A stretch of 15,431 bases of DNA, from positions 1 through 15,431 of the forward strand of contig CAMLKK010000053.1 of assembly GCA_946480715.1 (NCBI GenBank), written 5' to 3'. Below, one piece after another: positions 1 through 7,374 of the stretch (positions are counted from its first letter, which is position 1; each line of letters begins with the position of its first letter). Position numbers and translations under genes: made by a program. The notes under the pieces were generated by a model, which worked only from the letters and a program-made list of their open reading frames with translations, was not told the origin of the DNA and did no database searches. This stretch comes from an uncultured Bacteriovorax sp. GTDB lineage: Bacteria > Bdellovibrionota > Bacteriovoracia > Bacteriovoracales > Bacteriovoracaceae.

Positions 1-661
1 TAAATTCAGAAAAAGCGGCAAGCAATTTATCAGCTGCAGGTTTCATAAGAGATGAGTGGAATGGAGCTGAAACATTTAATTCGACAGCACGATGAGGTTC
101 TTTGTAATTTTCTTCAAGCCATTTTACAGCACGAAGACACGCTTCACTTTCACCACTGATAACAATTTGAGAAGGATCATTGTAGTTTGCCGGCATAACT
201 TCAGAATTAATTTGTGAAGAAACTTTGCAAGCTTGTTCGATAACATCTGCAGGCACTTTCATGATCGCAAACATTTTTCCTTTTCCAACTGGAACAGCAT
301 CTTGCATGTATTTTCCACGAAGGTGAACGGCCTTCGTTGCGTCTTCAAGTGAAAGAACACCAGCAGCAACAAGAGCTGCGTACTCACCAACCGAGTGACC
401 AAGCACGCGATCGATTTTTACACCTTTGGAATCAAGAAGAGTTTTTACCTTATGAAAAAGAGCAACACTGTGGTTTAAAATCGCGGGCTGCGTATTTTGC
501 GTAAGTTTTAAATCATCTTCAGGGCCATCGAACATGATTGATTTAAGATCGTATCCTAAAGCAGCGTTCGCTTTATCGAAGAGTGAATGATCAAGATTTT
601 TTCCCATACCGACATATTGAGATCCTTGTCCTGGGAAAAGTAGTGTTACCGATTTGGTCAT
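1..661 (-). CDS. fabD: Malonyl-CoA:ACP transacylase, 3' end cut by window
   Basis: Transfers malonyl from CoA to acyl carrier protein to supply type II fatty acid synthesis in the cytoplasm. The frame reads open from the ATG at 661 to the window edge (220 residues of a family usually near 310). Visible: GQGSQ at residues 11-15, the nucleophile elbow GHSVGEY with catalytic Ser90, Arg115 in the HLRGKYM segment that binds the malonyl carboxylate, and the SAPFHS segment with the partner His202. Spacing matches the known family (E. coli Ser92/Arg117/His201). It starts 18 bases after the fabH stop, with AGGAC about 8 bases upstream as ribosome binding site, so it is almost certainly cotranscribed with fabH. 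Only the C-terminal third is missing, because of the window edge. Confidence 0.96.
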   Translation of the reverse strand, partial: MTKSVTLLFPGQGSQYVGMGKNLDHSLFDKANAALGYDLKSIMFDGPEDDLKLTQNTQPAILNHSVALFHKVKTLLDSKGVKIDRVLGHSVGEYAALVAAGVLSLEDATKAVHLRGKYMQDAVPVGKGKMFAIMKVPADVIEQACKVSSQINSEVMPANYNDPSQIVISGESEACLRAVKWLEENYKEPHRAVELNVSAPFHSSLMKPAADKLLAAFSEF

Positions 662-679
662 TTAAATGTCCTGGTTAAC

Positions 680-1681
680 TTAATATTTAAGGAGAGTCGC
701 TCCAGCTGTGAGGCCTGCACCGAAAGCGTCGAAGAGAACAATGTCTCCGCGTTTAATTCTTCCGTCTGCAATCGCTTCGTGAAAAGCAATAGGCACAGTG
801 GCCGCTGAAGTGTTTCCGTATTTATCAATGTTCACAATCATTTTATCCATGCCCATCCCAAGGAGATTAGCGGTTGTTTCAATGATTCTGATGTTCGCTT
901 GGTGAGGAACAACCCAGTCGATGTCTTCTTTAGACATACCGGCCATTTCTAAAACTTTGCGCCCGTTTTCAGCAAGTGTACGTGTGGCCACTTTGAACAT
1001 TTCTTTACCCTTCATCTGCATGAAGTGTGAGCCTTCAATAATATGTTGAGCAGTTATAGGAGTAACAGCTCCACCGATTGGTTGGTCGAAATATTCGCCG
1101 CCTGTTCCGTCTGAATTTAAAATTGTTGAGAGAATTTTAGACTCTGAACCTTCTTCAGCACGACCAACGATTGCGACTCCACAACCATCACCGAAAAGAA
1201 TGCAAGAGTTTCTGTCTTTCCAATTTACTTCGCGAGAAAGCATTTCACTTCCTACAACAAGTACGTTTTTCGCCATACCAGTCTTGATGAATGAATTGGC
1301 CATGTTTACACCGTAAACGAAACCAGAACACGCCACTGAAATGTCGAGGCAAGTACAGTTATTTGTGATTCCTAATTTTACTTGCAGAATACAAGCAGAG
1401 TTCGGAAGTTTTACGTCCGGAGTAACCGACGCAAAAATGATAAAGTCGATGTCGTTTGGTTGAAGATTGGCCGCTTTTAAAGCATCACGAGTTGCATAGA
1501 GGGCCATGTCTGTAGGAAATTCTCCGCCTTCTGTTGAACAGATTCGGCGTTCACGAATACCAGTGCGTTCGAAAATCCATTGATCACTTGTTTCAACAAT
1601 TTTTTCAATGTCGAAATTCGTCATCACTTTTTTTGGGGCGTACATCCCGGTACCGAGGACTTTTGCTTCATAAGTTTTCAT
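680..1681 (-). CDS. fabH: Beta-ketoacyl-ACP synthase III (KAS III)
   Basis: Condenses an acyl-CoA primer, usually acetyl-CoA, with malonyl-ACP to start fatty acid elongation. At 333 residues it is slightly longer than E. coli FabH (about 317). The catalytic triad is intact: Cys118 in the VACSG motif, His260 in PHQAN and Asn290 in YGNTSAAT. The C-terminal FGAGLTAGATLL glycine-rich strand is typical of the thiolase fold. Start ATG at 1681 is supported by GGACA about 7 bases upstream and by the conserved N-terminal GTGMYAPKKVMTN segment. It lies between rpmF and fabD. The usual neighbour plsX is absent, and a terminator-like hairpin ends 11 bases before the start codon, so its expression depends on read-through or on a promoter inside that element. 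Confidence 0.97.
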   Translation of the reverse strand: MKTYEAKVLGTGMYAPKKVMTNFDIEKIVETSDQWIFERTGIRERRICSTEGGEFPTDMALYATRDALKAANLQPNDIDFIIFASVTPDVKLPNSACILQVKLGITNNCTCLDISVACSGFVYGVNMANSFIKTGMAKNVLVVGSEMLSREVNWKDRNSCILFGDGCGVAIVGRAEEGSESKILSTILNSDGTGGEYFDQPIGGAVTPITAQHIIEGSHFMQMKGKEMFKVATRTLAENGRKVLEMAGMSKEDIDWVVPHQANIRIIETTANLLGMGMDKMIVNIDKYGNTSAATVPIAFHEAIADGRIKRGDIVLFDAFGAGLTAGATLLKY

Positions 1682-1692
1682 AAGTCTTGTCC

Positions 1693-1743
1693 AAAAAAAA
1701 AGCCCTTATTTTACTTCCTACTACTAGGGCGTAACATAAGGGC
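1693..1743 (-). terminator. Intrinsic terminator or attenuator between rpmF and fabH
   Basis: Reading the minus strand, GCCCTTAT (1743-1736) pairs with ATAAGGGC (1709-1702), and the region between them can extend the stem by TTAC/GTAA and CCTA/TAGG around a GTAG loop. Nine U residues (1701-1693) follow directly. That is the form of a rho-independent terminator for the rpmF transcript. The U tract ends only about 11 bases before the fabH ATG and abuts its ribosome binding site, so it may be leaky or regulated. Alternatively it simply separates rpmF from a fabH transcript started elsewhere. Confidence 0.8.
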
Positions 1744-1778
1744 GTTGATTAATTTTTAAAATGCAAAGTGAGGTCTGA

Positions 1779-1988
1779 TTATTCTGCAGTTGCCTGAGCA
1801 GCTTCAGTTTTTACAGGAGCAATCACTTTTCCTTTATAGTGTCCGCAACCAGCACAAACAGTGTGAGGCATTACGTGAGCGCCACAGTTTGAACATGCCA
1901 TTGGGTGTTTTCTATATAGTTTATGGTGTTGACCAGCTCTTCTTAAACCTTTTCTTGAAACTGAATTTTTCTTCTTAGGAACTGCCAT
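1779..1988 (-). CDS. rpmF: 50S ribosomal protein L32, zinc-binding form
   Basis: Small protein of the large ribosomal subunit, 69 residues. The N-terminus MAVPKKKNSVSRKGLRRA is the classic L32 start, rich in basic residues for rRNA contact. Four cysteines in two CxxC pairs (Cys32, Cys35, Cys45, Cys48) form a zinc ribbon, so this is the zinc-dependent (C+) form. The tail after residue 60 is alanine/threonine rich and unconserved. A GGAG sequence about 10 bases upstream fits the ATG at 1988. It lies 111 bases downstream of the DUF177 gene, a pairing found widely in bacteria, and precedes fabH with a hairpin terminator in between. Confidence 0.98.
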   Translation of the reverse strand: MAVPKKKNSVSRKGLRRAGQHHKLYRKHPMACSNCGAHVMPHTVCAGCGHYKGKVIAPVKTEAAQATAE

Positions 1989-2099
1989 CTTATACTCCGG
2001 GGCTGCTTAATAACTTCAACTTTTTGAATATGAGGGATAATCTTTACGCGAGAAAGCGCGCTTCGGCAAGTACTTTTGCCAGATAACGCCTAGCGCACC
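1989..2099. other. Spacer between the DUF177 gene and rpmF with small inverted repeats
   Basis: This 111-base gap carries GGCAA (2065-2069) and TTGCC (2076-2080) around six bases, and a 10-base palindrome AAGCGCGCTT at 2054-2063. On the minus strand no U run follows either, so neither looks like a terminator. A weak promoter-like pair, TTGCCG then TAAAGA 17 bases on, could start an rpmF transcript, but the match is poor. The role is unknown; an rpmF leader structure is possible. Confidence 0.3.
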
Positions 2100-2612
2100 T
2101 TAAAAATGCACCGGATTTTTACACTCGCCCTCACATCGAGGAAACGGTGGGACCTCAATAAAGATTTGCTCGTGAATGGCTTCCTTCAAATCTGCCATGC
2201 CCTTATGGAAGAAATAAAGTTCCATTTCCTGATTGTCGGCAAACACAGTTGTGGCCTCTGCATATTCAGGTAATTTTTCTTTAGAGTCGTGTAGGAATGC
2301 TGCGTTAAATGGCACTTCCAGATGAACAGCGACCGGAGCTAAACAGCGTCCGCACGGTTGGTGAAAATGTGTATTCACATCACCATGAACGATTAAATGA
2401 TCGCCCAAAAAATTATTCGTCTTGCGAGTAATCTGCAGTTTTAAAGCAATGTCGCCGGCCGGACGTTCGTCTTCAGCGTCTAATTGCTCTTCTAGTTCAA
2501 CGAGAAGATCTTTAACCCAAGGAACGTTTTCCCCGAGTTCGTAGTCCTCGATAATGTCATGACTGTATTTACTGATCGCAATGATCGGATCTAATTGAGT
2601 GTTAATTTTCAT
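2100..2612 (-). CDS. DUF177/YceD family protein
   Basis: Member of the DUF177 (YceD) family, commonly encoded directly before rpmF; family members are linked to 23S rRNA handling in plants and bacteria, but the exact role here is unknown. With the ATG at 2612 it has 170 residues. The family core motif CGRCL is at residues 87-91 (Cys87, Cys90), followed by the beta strand and acidic stretch and a second pair, Cys160 and Cys164, near the end. The usual longer CPxCG-type tail is missing: the protein ends at NPVHF just after the second cysteine pair. An in-frame TTG at 2639 would add nine residues (MKRVKSLIL) but has no ribosome binding site. The ATG at 2612 lacks one too; a promoter just upstream suggests a near-leaderless message. 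Confidence 0.85.
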   Translation of the reverse strand: MKINTQLDPIIAISKYSHDIIEDYELGENVPWVKDLLVELEEQLDAEDERPAGDIALKLQITRKTNNFLGDHLIVHGDVNTHFHQPCGRCLAPVAVHLEVPFNAAFLHDSKEKLPEYAEATTVFADNQEMELYFFHKGMADLKEAIHEQIFIEVPPFPRCEGECKNPVHF

Positions 2613-2623
2613 AAGGATTAGAG

Positions 2624-2652
2624 ATTTAACTCTCTTCAAATAAAAAGTACAA
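2624..2652 (-). promoter_or_regulatory. Candidate promoter for the DUF177-rpmF transcript
   Basis: On the minus strand TTGTAC (2652-2647) is followed after 17 bases by TTAAAT (2629-2624), fair sigma-70 -35 and -10 boxes. Transcription would begin only a few bases before the ATG at 2612, which would explain why no Shine-Dalgarno is seen. An AGAG/CTCT inverted repeat (2620-2623 and 2630-2633) surrounds the -10 box. The assignment rests on consensus matching only. Confidence 0.4.
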
Positions 2653-2653
2653 T
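2625..2653 (+). promoter_or_regulatory. Candidate promoter for aroK, overlapping the divergent one
   Basis: TTTAAC at 2625-2630 and TACAAT at 2648-2653 with a 17-base spacer form a sigma-70-like promoter; the -10 box matches five of six consensus bases. Its expected start point is about 2659-2661, at or next to the aroK ATG, which predicts a leaderless mRNA. It lies almost exactly over the opposite-strand candidate, so the two would compete for polymerase. Confidence 0.45.
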
Positions 2654-2660
2654 CAAAAGC

Positions 2661-3194
2661 ATGAATATTCTCATTGCTGGATTCATGGGATCGGGAAAAT
2701 CGACCCTTCTACAAAAACTGACCGGAACGATGCCTGGGTGGGAGACTCATGATCTCGACCACCTGATTAGTCGGGAACTTCACATTGAACGATCGGCCTT
2801 AGGAGATTGGATTAGAGAACATTCACTACCGCGCTTTCGTTCAATGGAGTATCAGTGTCTGCAGCAGCTTTTTTATTCTCCAAAGTCGAAAATTATTGCT
2901 TTAGGGGGAGGGACATTAGAGTCCGCACCCGTTCGCCATTTGATAAAATCGCAACCTAAAACGAAATTAGTTTTTCTAGATGTCCCATTAGAACTTTGTC
3001 TCTCCCGAGTGCAAGGGGACCGAAATCGTCCTATGCTCGACTTAAATCCTGCCGATTTGAAAAAATTACACGCCGATCGATTACTGAACTATCAAAAGGC
3101 TGACCTCATCCTCACCCCAGAGGGAATCGAAAATATAAAAGGGATTGATGGCATTCTCTCTTTAGTGCATACTTTAAAAGGACAAAAACCATAG
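2661..3194 (+). CDS. aroK: Shikimate kinase
   Basis: Phosphorylates shikimate at the 3-hydroxyl with ATP, step five of the chorismate pathway to aromatic amino acids. At 177 residues it fits the family. Seen in order: P-loop GFMGSGKST (residues 7-15), the DLD pair (Asp31, Asp33) that binds magnesium and shikimate, FR with Arg60 and Glu63, the GGG loop at 82-84, the lid segment with Arg121 and Arg123 in DRNRPML, and the C-terminal R..NYQKAD segment around Arg140. Because the P-loop starts seven residues in, the ATG at 2661 must be the start, yet no Shine-Dalgarno precedes it; a promoter 8 bases upstream points to leaderless translation. It is the first gene of a long plus-strand run. Confidence 0.93.
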   Translation: MNILIAGFMGSGKSTLLQKLTGTMPGWETHDLDHLISRELHIERSALGDWIREHSLPRFRSMEYQCLQQLFYSPKSKIIALGGGTLESAPVRHLIKSQPKTKLVFLDVPLELCLSRVQGDRNRPMLDLNPADLKKLHADRLLNYQKADLILTPEGIENIKGIDGILSLVHTLKGQKP

Positions 3195-3203
3195 GACGAC
3201 GTC

Positions 3204-4634
3204 ATGGGCGATTCTAAAATTTCAGTAGCACTTTTAATGCACGACCTCGGCGAGGTTCGTGAATTAACGGCCGTGTTCAAAAAGCTTGGGATCATTCCAC
3301 ACTTTTATGAAGATCTAAAAACTTTCTGGAGTGGAACGCTGGAGCGTTTGCCTGCGCTTTGTATTGTTGACGTTAAAATGATGAGTGAAGGAAATCTTGT
3401 TCTTCATGATCATCCGGCCGTCGTTAATGAAGAAATGCCTCTTCTTTTTTACTACTCTGAAAAAACAGAACCTCTACTTGTTTCAACTCATCAGTTGTTT
3501 CATTTAGGGACCTTGAAAAAATCGGCCCACTATGAAGGGGCGCTTAAAGCGATTCTTAAACGTCTCAATAAAACGATGGCGCTGGAACAAAATAATTTGA
3601 TGTTGAAAGTTCTCAACAACTCTCAACGTGAGCAAATTGAACAAATGGAAGTTGAAAAACGTTTAATGGTTCAATCTGATCAATATCAATCCATGGTTAA
3701 AAAAGTTTGCCTCGATTTCGAAGAATTGAGAGGCGAGACTGATTTCATTAAAGCGCTGGAGAAAGTTTTCCAGGGCATCGATGAGATCGAAGAATTTGCG
3801 ATGATGGAACTATCTTTTAACGGCCAAAAACTTCATTCGCCGCTTTCTTATGTGCCAAAGTTCAGAACCATTCCATCTTTATGGTTGGGGCAGGCCTGCA
3901 CGAACGGAATTGAAGCTTTTGCACAAAATATGGCTTCGCAAGTCGCGATTGATATTATGGGAAGCGATCTCGTTTCTTTGCTCATTAAAGGCACAAAAGC
4001 TCGTCCCGATAAAATCCTTTTCGTAAAATCAAGCAACGAAACTTTTTATAACAACTTCGACTGGAATTTACTCGAAGCTTATCTCAATGGTTTCTACGCA
4101 AGTTTACAAAATAAAATGGTGACGGAGAGACCGGTTGAAAAAAGATTCACGTCTGCTTTTGAAGCGATGAGTTTCCTGGATCAATTTCTTTTTGGTCAAA
4201 ATAAAACGGATGTGCGTTTGGTGAACATTGATCTTTCAGATCTAGTAAATGTCATCATGAAAAAGACGTCGAACAGATTTTTCTGGTCGCGTTTTGAAAA
4301 AGAGTTCATCGGAAAATTAGAAGTGCAGTCGCGAGTTGATTTTCGCGTTTTCGAATATGGTGTTCAAAATTTTGCCTTTATTGTGAAGCCGCAGGATTTG
4401 GATTTCTTCTTCGAAGAGTTAAAAGATTTCTCCGCAAAGTTTTCTTATTGGAAGTACTTTGAAGATTCGGAATCAGTTTTAACTCAGGTCATCCGTCCAA
4501 AAGTCGGAATGATTCCGCTTTCAGCGTATGCGTATTTAAGTAAGACGCAGAATGGAGAAAATCCAGTGCGCGAAGGCGTGACAAAACCACAAGCATGGTC
4601 GATTGTGGCGCCGAAAAACCAGTTAGACATGTAG
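3204..4634 (+). CDS. Unrecognised protein, possibly degenerate receiver-GGDEF signalling protein
   Basis: No family is recognised with certainty for this 476-residue protein. Residues 5-125 follow a CheY-like receiver pattern: strand ISVALLMHD with acidic Asp14, strand ALCIVD with Asp56 at the phosphoacceptor place, strand PLLFYYSE, and a LGTLKKS segment with a lysine near 105-106. A charged helix, likely coiled coil, spans about 125-170. The middle (185-300) is an alternating fold with no clear signature, perhaps GAF-like. From about 335 the pattern resembles a GGDEF domain: VRLVNIDLSDL like the first strand and helix, then FEYGVQNFAFIV near 383-394 where GGDEF would sit, with the catalytic and metal residues lost. 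If so it cannot make cyclic di-GMP and may act as a sensor or scaffold. AGGACG precedes the ATG; no signal peptide or membrane segment. The flanking genes are metabolic and give no clue. Confidence 0.8.
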   Translation: MGDSKISVALLMHDLGEVRELTAVFKKLGIIPHFYEDLKTFWSGTLERLPALCIVDVKMMSEGNLVLHDHPAVVNEEMPLLFYYSEKTEPLLVSTHQLFHLGTLKKSAHYEGALKAILKRLNKTMALEQNNLMLKVLNNSQREQIEQMEVEKRLMVQSDQYQSMVKKVCLDFEELRGETDFIKALEKVFQGIDEIEEFAMMELSFNGQKLHSPLSYVPKFRTIPSLWLGQACTNGIEAFAQNMASQVAIDIMGSDLVSLLIKGTKARPDKILFVKSSNETFYNNFDWNLLEAYLNGFYASLQNKMVTERPVEKRFTSAFEAMSFLDQFLFGQNKTDVRLVNIDLSDLVNVIMKKTSNRFFWSRFEKEFIGKLEVQSRVDFRVFEYGVQNFAFIVKPQDLDFFFEELKDFSAKFSYWKYFEDSESVLTQVIRPKVGMIPLSAYAYLSKTQNGENPVREGVTKPQAWSIVAPKNQLDM

Positions 4635-4645
4635 GTTGATGGAAT

Positions 4646-5785
4646 ATGAAATTTAGAAGTCGTCTGGTGGTGAATCTTCACCATCTTGCTCATAATGTGA
4701 GTGAAATCAAAAAAATTGCTCCCGAATCCCAAATTCTTTTTATGGTGAAGGCCGATGGTTACGGACATGGAATGATTCCCGTCGTTCGTTACGCTATTAC
4801 CGAATTAGGAATTAAAGAGTTTGGGTGCGCGACAATCTCTGAGGCGCTCAAACTTCGTGAAGAACTCAATGAACTTGAATTTGATGTTTATGTTTTCTCA
4901 GATATTCAATTAGAGCTTTTGGAAAATGCAGATATCTATTTAAAACGCAGAATCATTCCCGTAATTTCTAATGTGAGTGAACTTGATTACATTCTCCATA
5001 CGCCGGAGTTCCGCCATTTCCCGATTTGTCTGAAGTTTAATACGGGGATGAATAGGTTAGGACTTGATCCTAACGACACGCCGTTAATTGTGGCGAAGTT
5101 AAAGCAACACGGGCGCAACTCAGTTCATCATCTCATTTCTCACTACGCGAATGCTTCGTTTCCTATGGAAACAAATGAACGCAATGTTTTTCAAAGAACG
5201 CGCTTCACGGAAATCAAACAATACTTCCGTGATAATGGAATTACACTCGAACGAACTTCGCAGTCGAATTCCGGTGCAACTGAACAAAAGACTGGCATGA
5301 AAGCGACAGATACGCACATTCGTCCTGGACTGATGATGTACGGCCCTTCTTCGCTCAATTCTGAATTTTCTAATTTATCGCACTTCAATGGGAAAGTTGT
5401 CTCGCGTTTAGAAACGTACATCTTAAGAACTTTTGAAGTTAAGGCCGGTGATCCTATTGGTTATAACTCTACACCGTGTCCGCATGATGGAGTTGTTGCC
5501 GTATTAGCGATTGGATATGGAGATGGTTTTTCTACCCGCTATGGTGGAGCGCACATTCATCACAAAGGTTTTGATGGTGTGATCACTGGGCGCGTGAACA
5601 TGGATATGATTCAGGTTCTATTTCCAAAAGAAGCAAATGGACACATCAAAGCTCACGAGATCGTCACAATCTGGGGAGAAAAAGAAGGTGATTTGCTCAG
5701 GTTTTCTGAAGAAACAAAAACCATTCCTTACGAGCTTTTTTGTTCTCTCCTTCCTCGCGTTCCCCGAGTTTATCGGTTAAACTAA
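4646..5785 (+). CDS. alr: Alanine racemase
   Basis: PLP enzyme interconverting L- and D-alanine, giving D-alanine for peptidoglycan. The 379-residue length is typical. Seen: the N-terminal strand RLVVNLHHLAHNV, the PLP lysine Lys35 in MVKADGYGHG, Arg137 in NTGMNRLG, the IRPGLMMYG segment near 225-233, and in the C-terminal beta domain Tyr273 in GDPIGYN, the second catalytic base, followed by AIGYGDGF and GRVNMDM. Both catalytic residues are present, so it should be active. The start codon lies 11 bases after the previous stop and has only a weak ATGG or AGG upstream, suggesting coupled translation. The mlaE-like gene follows after 4 bases. Confidence 0.95.
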   Translation: MKFRSRLVVNLHHLAHNVSEIKKIAPESQILFMVKADGYGHGMIPVVRYAITELGIKEFGCATISEALKLREELNELEFDVYVFSDIQLELLENADIYLKRRIIPVISNVSELDYILHTPEFRHFPICLKFNTGMNRLGLDPNDTPLIVAKLKQHGRNSVHHLISHYANASFPMETNERNVFQRTRFTEIKQYFRDNGITLERTSQSNSGATEQKTGMKATDTHIRPGLMMYGPSSLNSEFSNLSHFNGKVVSRLETYILRTFEVKAGDPIGYNSTPCPHDGVVAVLAIGYGDGFSTRYGGAHIHHKGFDGVITGRVNMDMIQVLFPKEANGHIKAHEIVTIWGEKEGDLLRFSEETKTIPYELFCSLLPRVPRVYRLN

Positions 5786-5789
5786 TTAC

Positions 5790-6593
5790 GTGAACGAAAA
5801 AGTTTTAACATTTATGCGCTCTAAGGTTGAACACCTTGGAGCAGAAATTCTTGATATGGTGAATGGACTTGGTTCCATTTCGCTTTTTGGTGCGCGCTTT
5901 TTCTATTGGGGATTCCGCAAACCTTATCGCTTTCATCTTCTCATTGAACAACTTTTTTTCATCGGCAACAAAAGTATGACCATCATTTGTTTGTCGGGAC
6001 TATTCACCGGAATGGTTCTTGCGACTCAAACATATTTTGGATTCAAGCTGATTAACGTGGATTCACTCGTTGGTGCGATCGTTGCGATCTCACTTTCAAA
6101 AGAACTTGCTCCTGTTATGACAGGTCTCATTGTTGCTGGACGAGCAGGTTCTGCGATGGCCGCACAAATTGGATCGATGAAAGTAACAGAACAAATTGAT
6201 GCACTCGAAGTTATGGGGATCTCCAGTGTGCAGTATCTCGCAGTTCCCAGAATTATTGCTGCGACTTTTGCTGTGCCGATGCTTTCCATTGTTTTCCTTT
6301 TTATTGGAAACTTGGGCGGCTATGTGGTGGGGACAACGACTCTTTCTATCGATGAGGCGATGTATTTTTCTAAGCTCGGTGAATTCATGTACGTTTCAGA
6401 TATCGCTCAAGGCGTGATCAAAGCGACATTCTTCGGATTTGTTATTGCTGTCATCGGAACTTATTTCGGCTTTCAAGTTGAAAAAGGAGCGGTGGGAGTA
6501 GGTCGCGGAACGAACCTCGCCGTTATCTGGGGAATGATTTCCGTTCTCGTTCTCGATTATTTCCTCACAACCTTTCTCGTGAAGATTTTGTAG
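5790..6593 (+). CDS. mlaE: MlaE-type ABC transporter permease of an MCE lipid transport system
   Basis: Integral inner-membrane permease of the MlaE/YrbE family, which with MlaF and an MCE protein moves phospholipids between inner and outer membranes. It has 267 residues with about five hydrophobic segments (near 62-82, 93-115, 152-178, 207-228 and 244-264) after an amphipathic N-terminus. The family signature GRAGSAMAAQIGSM (117-130) followed by EQIDALEVMG (134-143), the ATPase-coupling helix, is fully present. The chosen start is GTG at 5790, 4 bases after the alr stop; there is no clear Shine-Dalgarno, so translation is probably coupled to alr. An in-frame ATG at 5814 is a less likely alternative. 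No mlaA, mlaB or mlaC gene is visible in the window. Confidence 0.94.
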   Translation: MNEKVLTFMRSKVEHLGAEILDMVNGLGSISLFGARFFYWGFRKPYRFHLLIEQLFFIGNKSMTIICLSGLFTGMVLATQTYFGFKLINVDSLVGAIVAISLSKELAPVMTGLIVAGRAGSAMAAQIGSMKVTEQIDALEVMGISSVQYLAVPRIIAATFAVPMLSIVFLFIGNLGGYVVGTTTLSIDEAMYFSKLGEFMYVSDIAQGVIKATFFGFVIAVIGTYFGFQVEKGAVGVGRGTNLAVIWGMISVLVLDYFLTTFLVKIL

Positions 6594-6596
6594 GAG
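6592..6596 (+). promoter_or_regulatory. Ribosome binding site fixing the TTG start of mlaF
   Basis: AGGAG overlaps the mlaE stop codon (6591-6593) and lies six bases before TTG at 6603. This strong site supports the TTG as the real start, since no ATG or GTG of that frame occurs near the expected N-terminus. Confidence 0.75.
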
Positions 6597-6602
6597 ACGC
6601 AC

Positions 6603-7355
6603 TTGCTGACTTTTGAGAATCCCGCCATTTCGTTAAAAAATGTAACAAAGAAATTTGGTGAACAGACTATTCTCAACGATCTCAGTTTTGATATTCCTCG
6701 TGATAAAATTACGACGATCCTGGGATTTTCTGGTGCGGGAAAATCAACTCTACTCAAACACATTTTAGGTATTGTTAGTCCAACAAGTGGAACTGTGAAT
6801 GTTCTAGGAAAAGATTTAAGCCATCTTGATAAAGTAGAGCTGCGTGAATTTCGTAAAAATTTCGGAATGCTCTTTCAGTATGCGGCCCTATTCGATTCTT
6901 TCACTGCTGCGGAAAATGTCGGTTTTCCACTGCATGAGTTTACGGATCTCTCGAATAAAGAGATCGAAGAGAAGGTTCACGATCTTCTCATCTCAGTGGG
7001 AATTAAAACTGAGTCTTTTCATAAACTACCTTCTGAACTTTCAGGAGGGATGAGAAAACGTGTAGGTCTTGCGCGCGCACTTGCGCTTAGTCCGGGGATT
7101 ATGTTGTACGATGAACCGACAACTGGTCTTGATCCAATTACAACTAAAATGGTTAACAATCTTATCGTTGATACATCGAAGGCCCACAAGTCCCGAGAGA
7201 TGACGTCGGTTATTATTTCTCACGATGTAAAAGCGACGCTAGAAATTTCCGACTATATCGCGTTTTTAGACCGTGGTACCATAATAGAATATTTACCAGT
7301 AGATGAGTTCAAAAATTCTGACAAACATTTAGTTCAGGAATTTTTAAGGCTTTAA
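6603..7355 (+). CDS. mlaF: MlaF-type ABC transporter ATP-binding protein
   Basis: Cytoplasmic ATPase that drives the MCE lipid transporter together with the MlaE-type permease just upstream. The 250 residues contain all ABC elements: Walker A GFSGAGKS (41-48), Q-loop around Gln92 in MLFQYAALFDS, signature LSGGMRKRVG (146-155), Walker B IMLYDE with Glu171, D-loop TTGLD and switch His207 in ISHD. The LFQYAALFDS stretch after the Q-loop is a recognisable MlaF-subfamily feature. It starts with TTG, supported by AGGAG six bases upstream that overlaps the mlaE stop, so the two are translationally linked. The next gene begins 19 bases downstream. Confidence 0.96.
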   Translation: MLTFENPAISLKNVTKKFGEQTILNDLSFDIPRDKITTILGFSGAGKSTLLKHILGIVSPTSGTVNVLGKDLSHLDKVELREFRKNFGMLFQYAALFDSFTAAENVGFPLHEFTDLSNKEIEEKVHDLLISVGIKTESFHKLPSELSGGMRKRVGLARALALSPGIMLYDEPTTGLDPITTKMVNNLIVDTSKAHKSREMTSVIISHDVKATLEISDYIAFLDRGTIIEYLPVDEFKNSDKHLVQEFLRL

Positions 7356-7374
7356 AAAAAGGTGAGCATCCATA

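Noticed and set aside
2054..2080. Palindromes before rpmF as a terminator of the DUF177 gene
   Set aside because: No U run follows either element on the minus strand.
2613..2639. TTG at 2639 as start of the DUF177 protein
   Set aside because: It adds nine residues unlike the family, has no ribosome binding site and lies in the promoter region; the ATG at 2612 gives a normal N-terminus.
4484..4768. 94-codon minus-strand frame across the end of the unknown gene and the start of alr
   Set aside because: It covers the conserved PLP-lysine region of alr in antisense, so it is a shadow.
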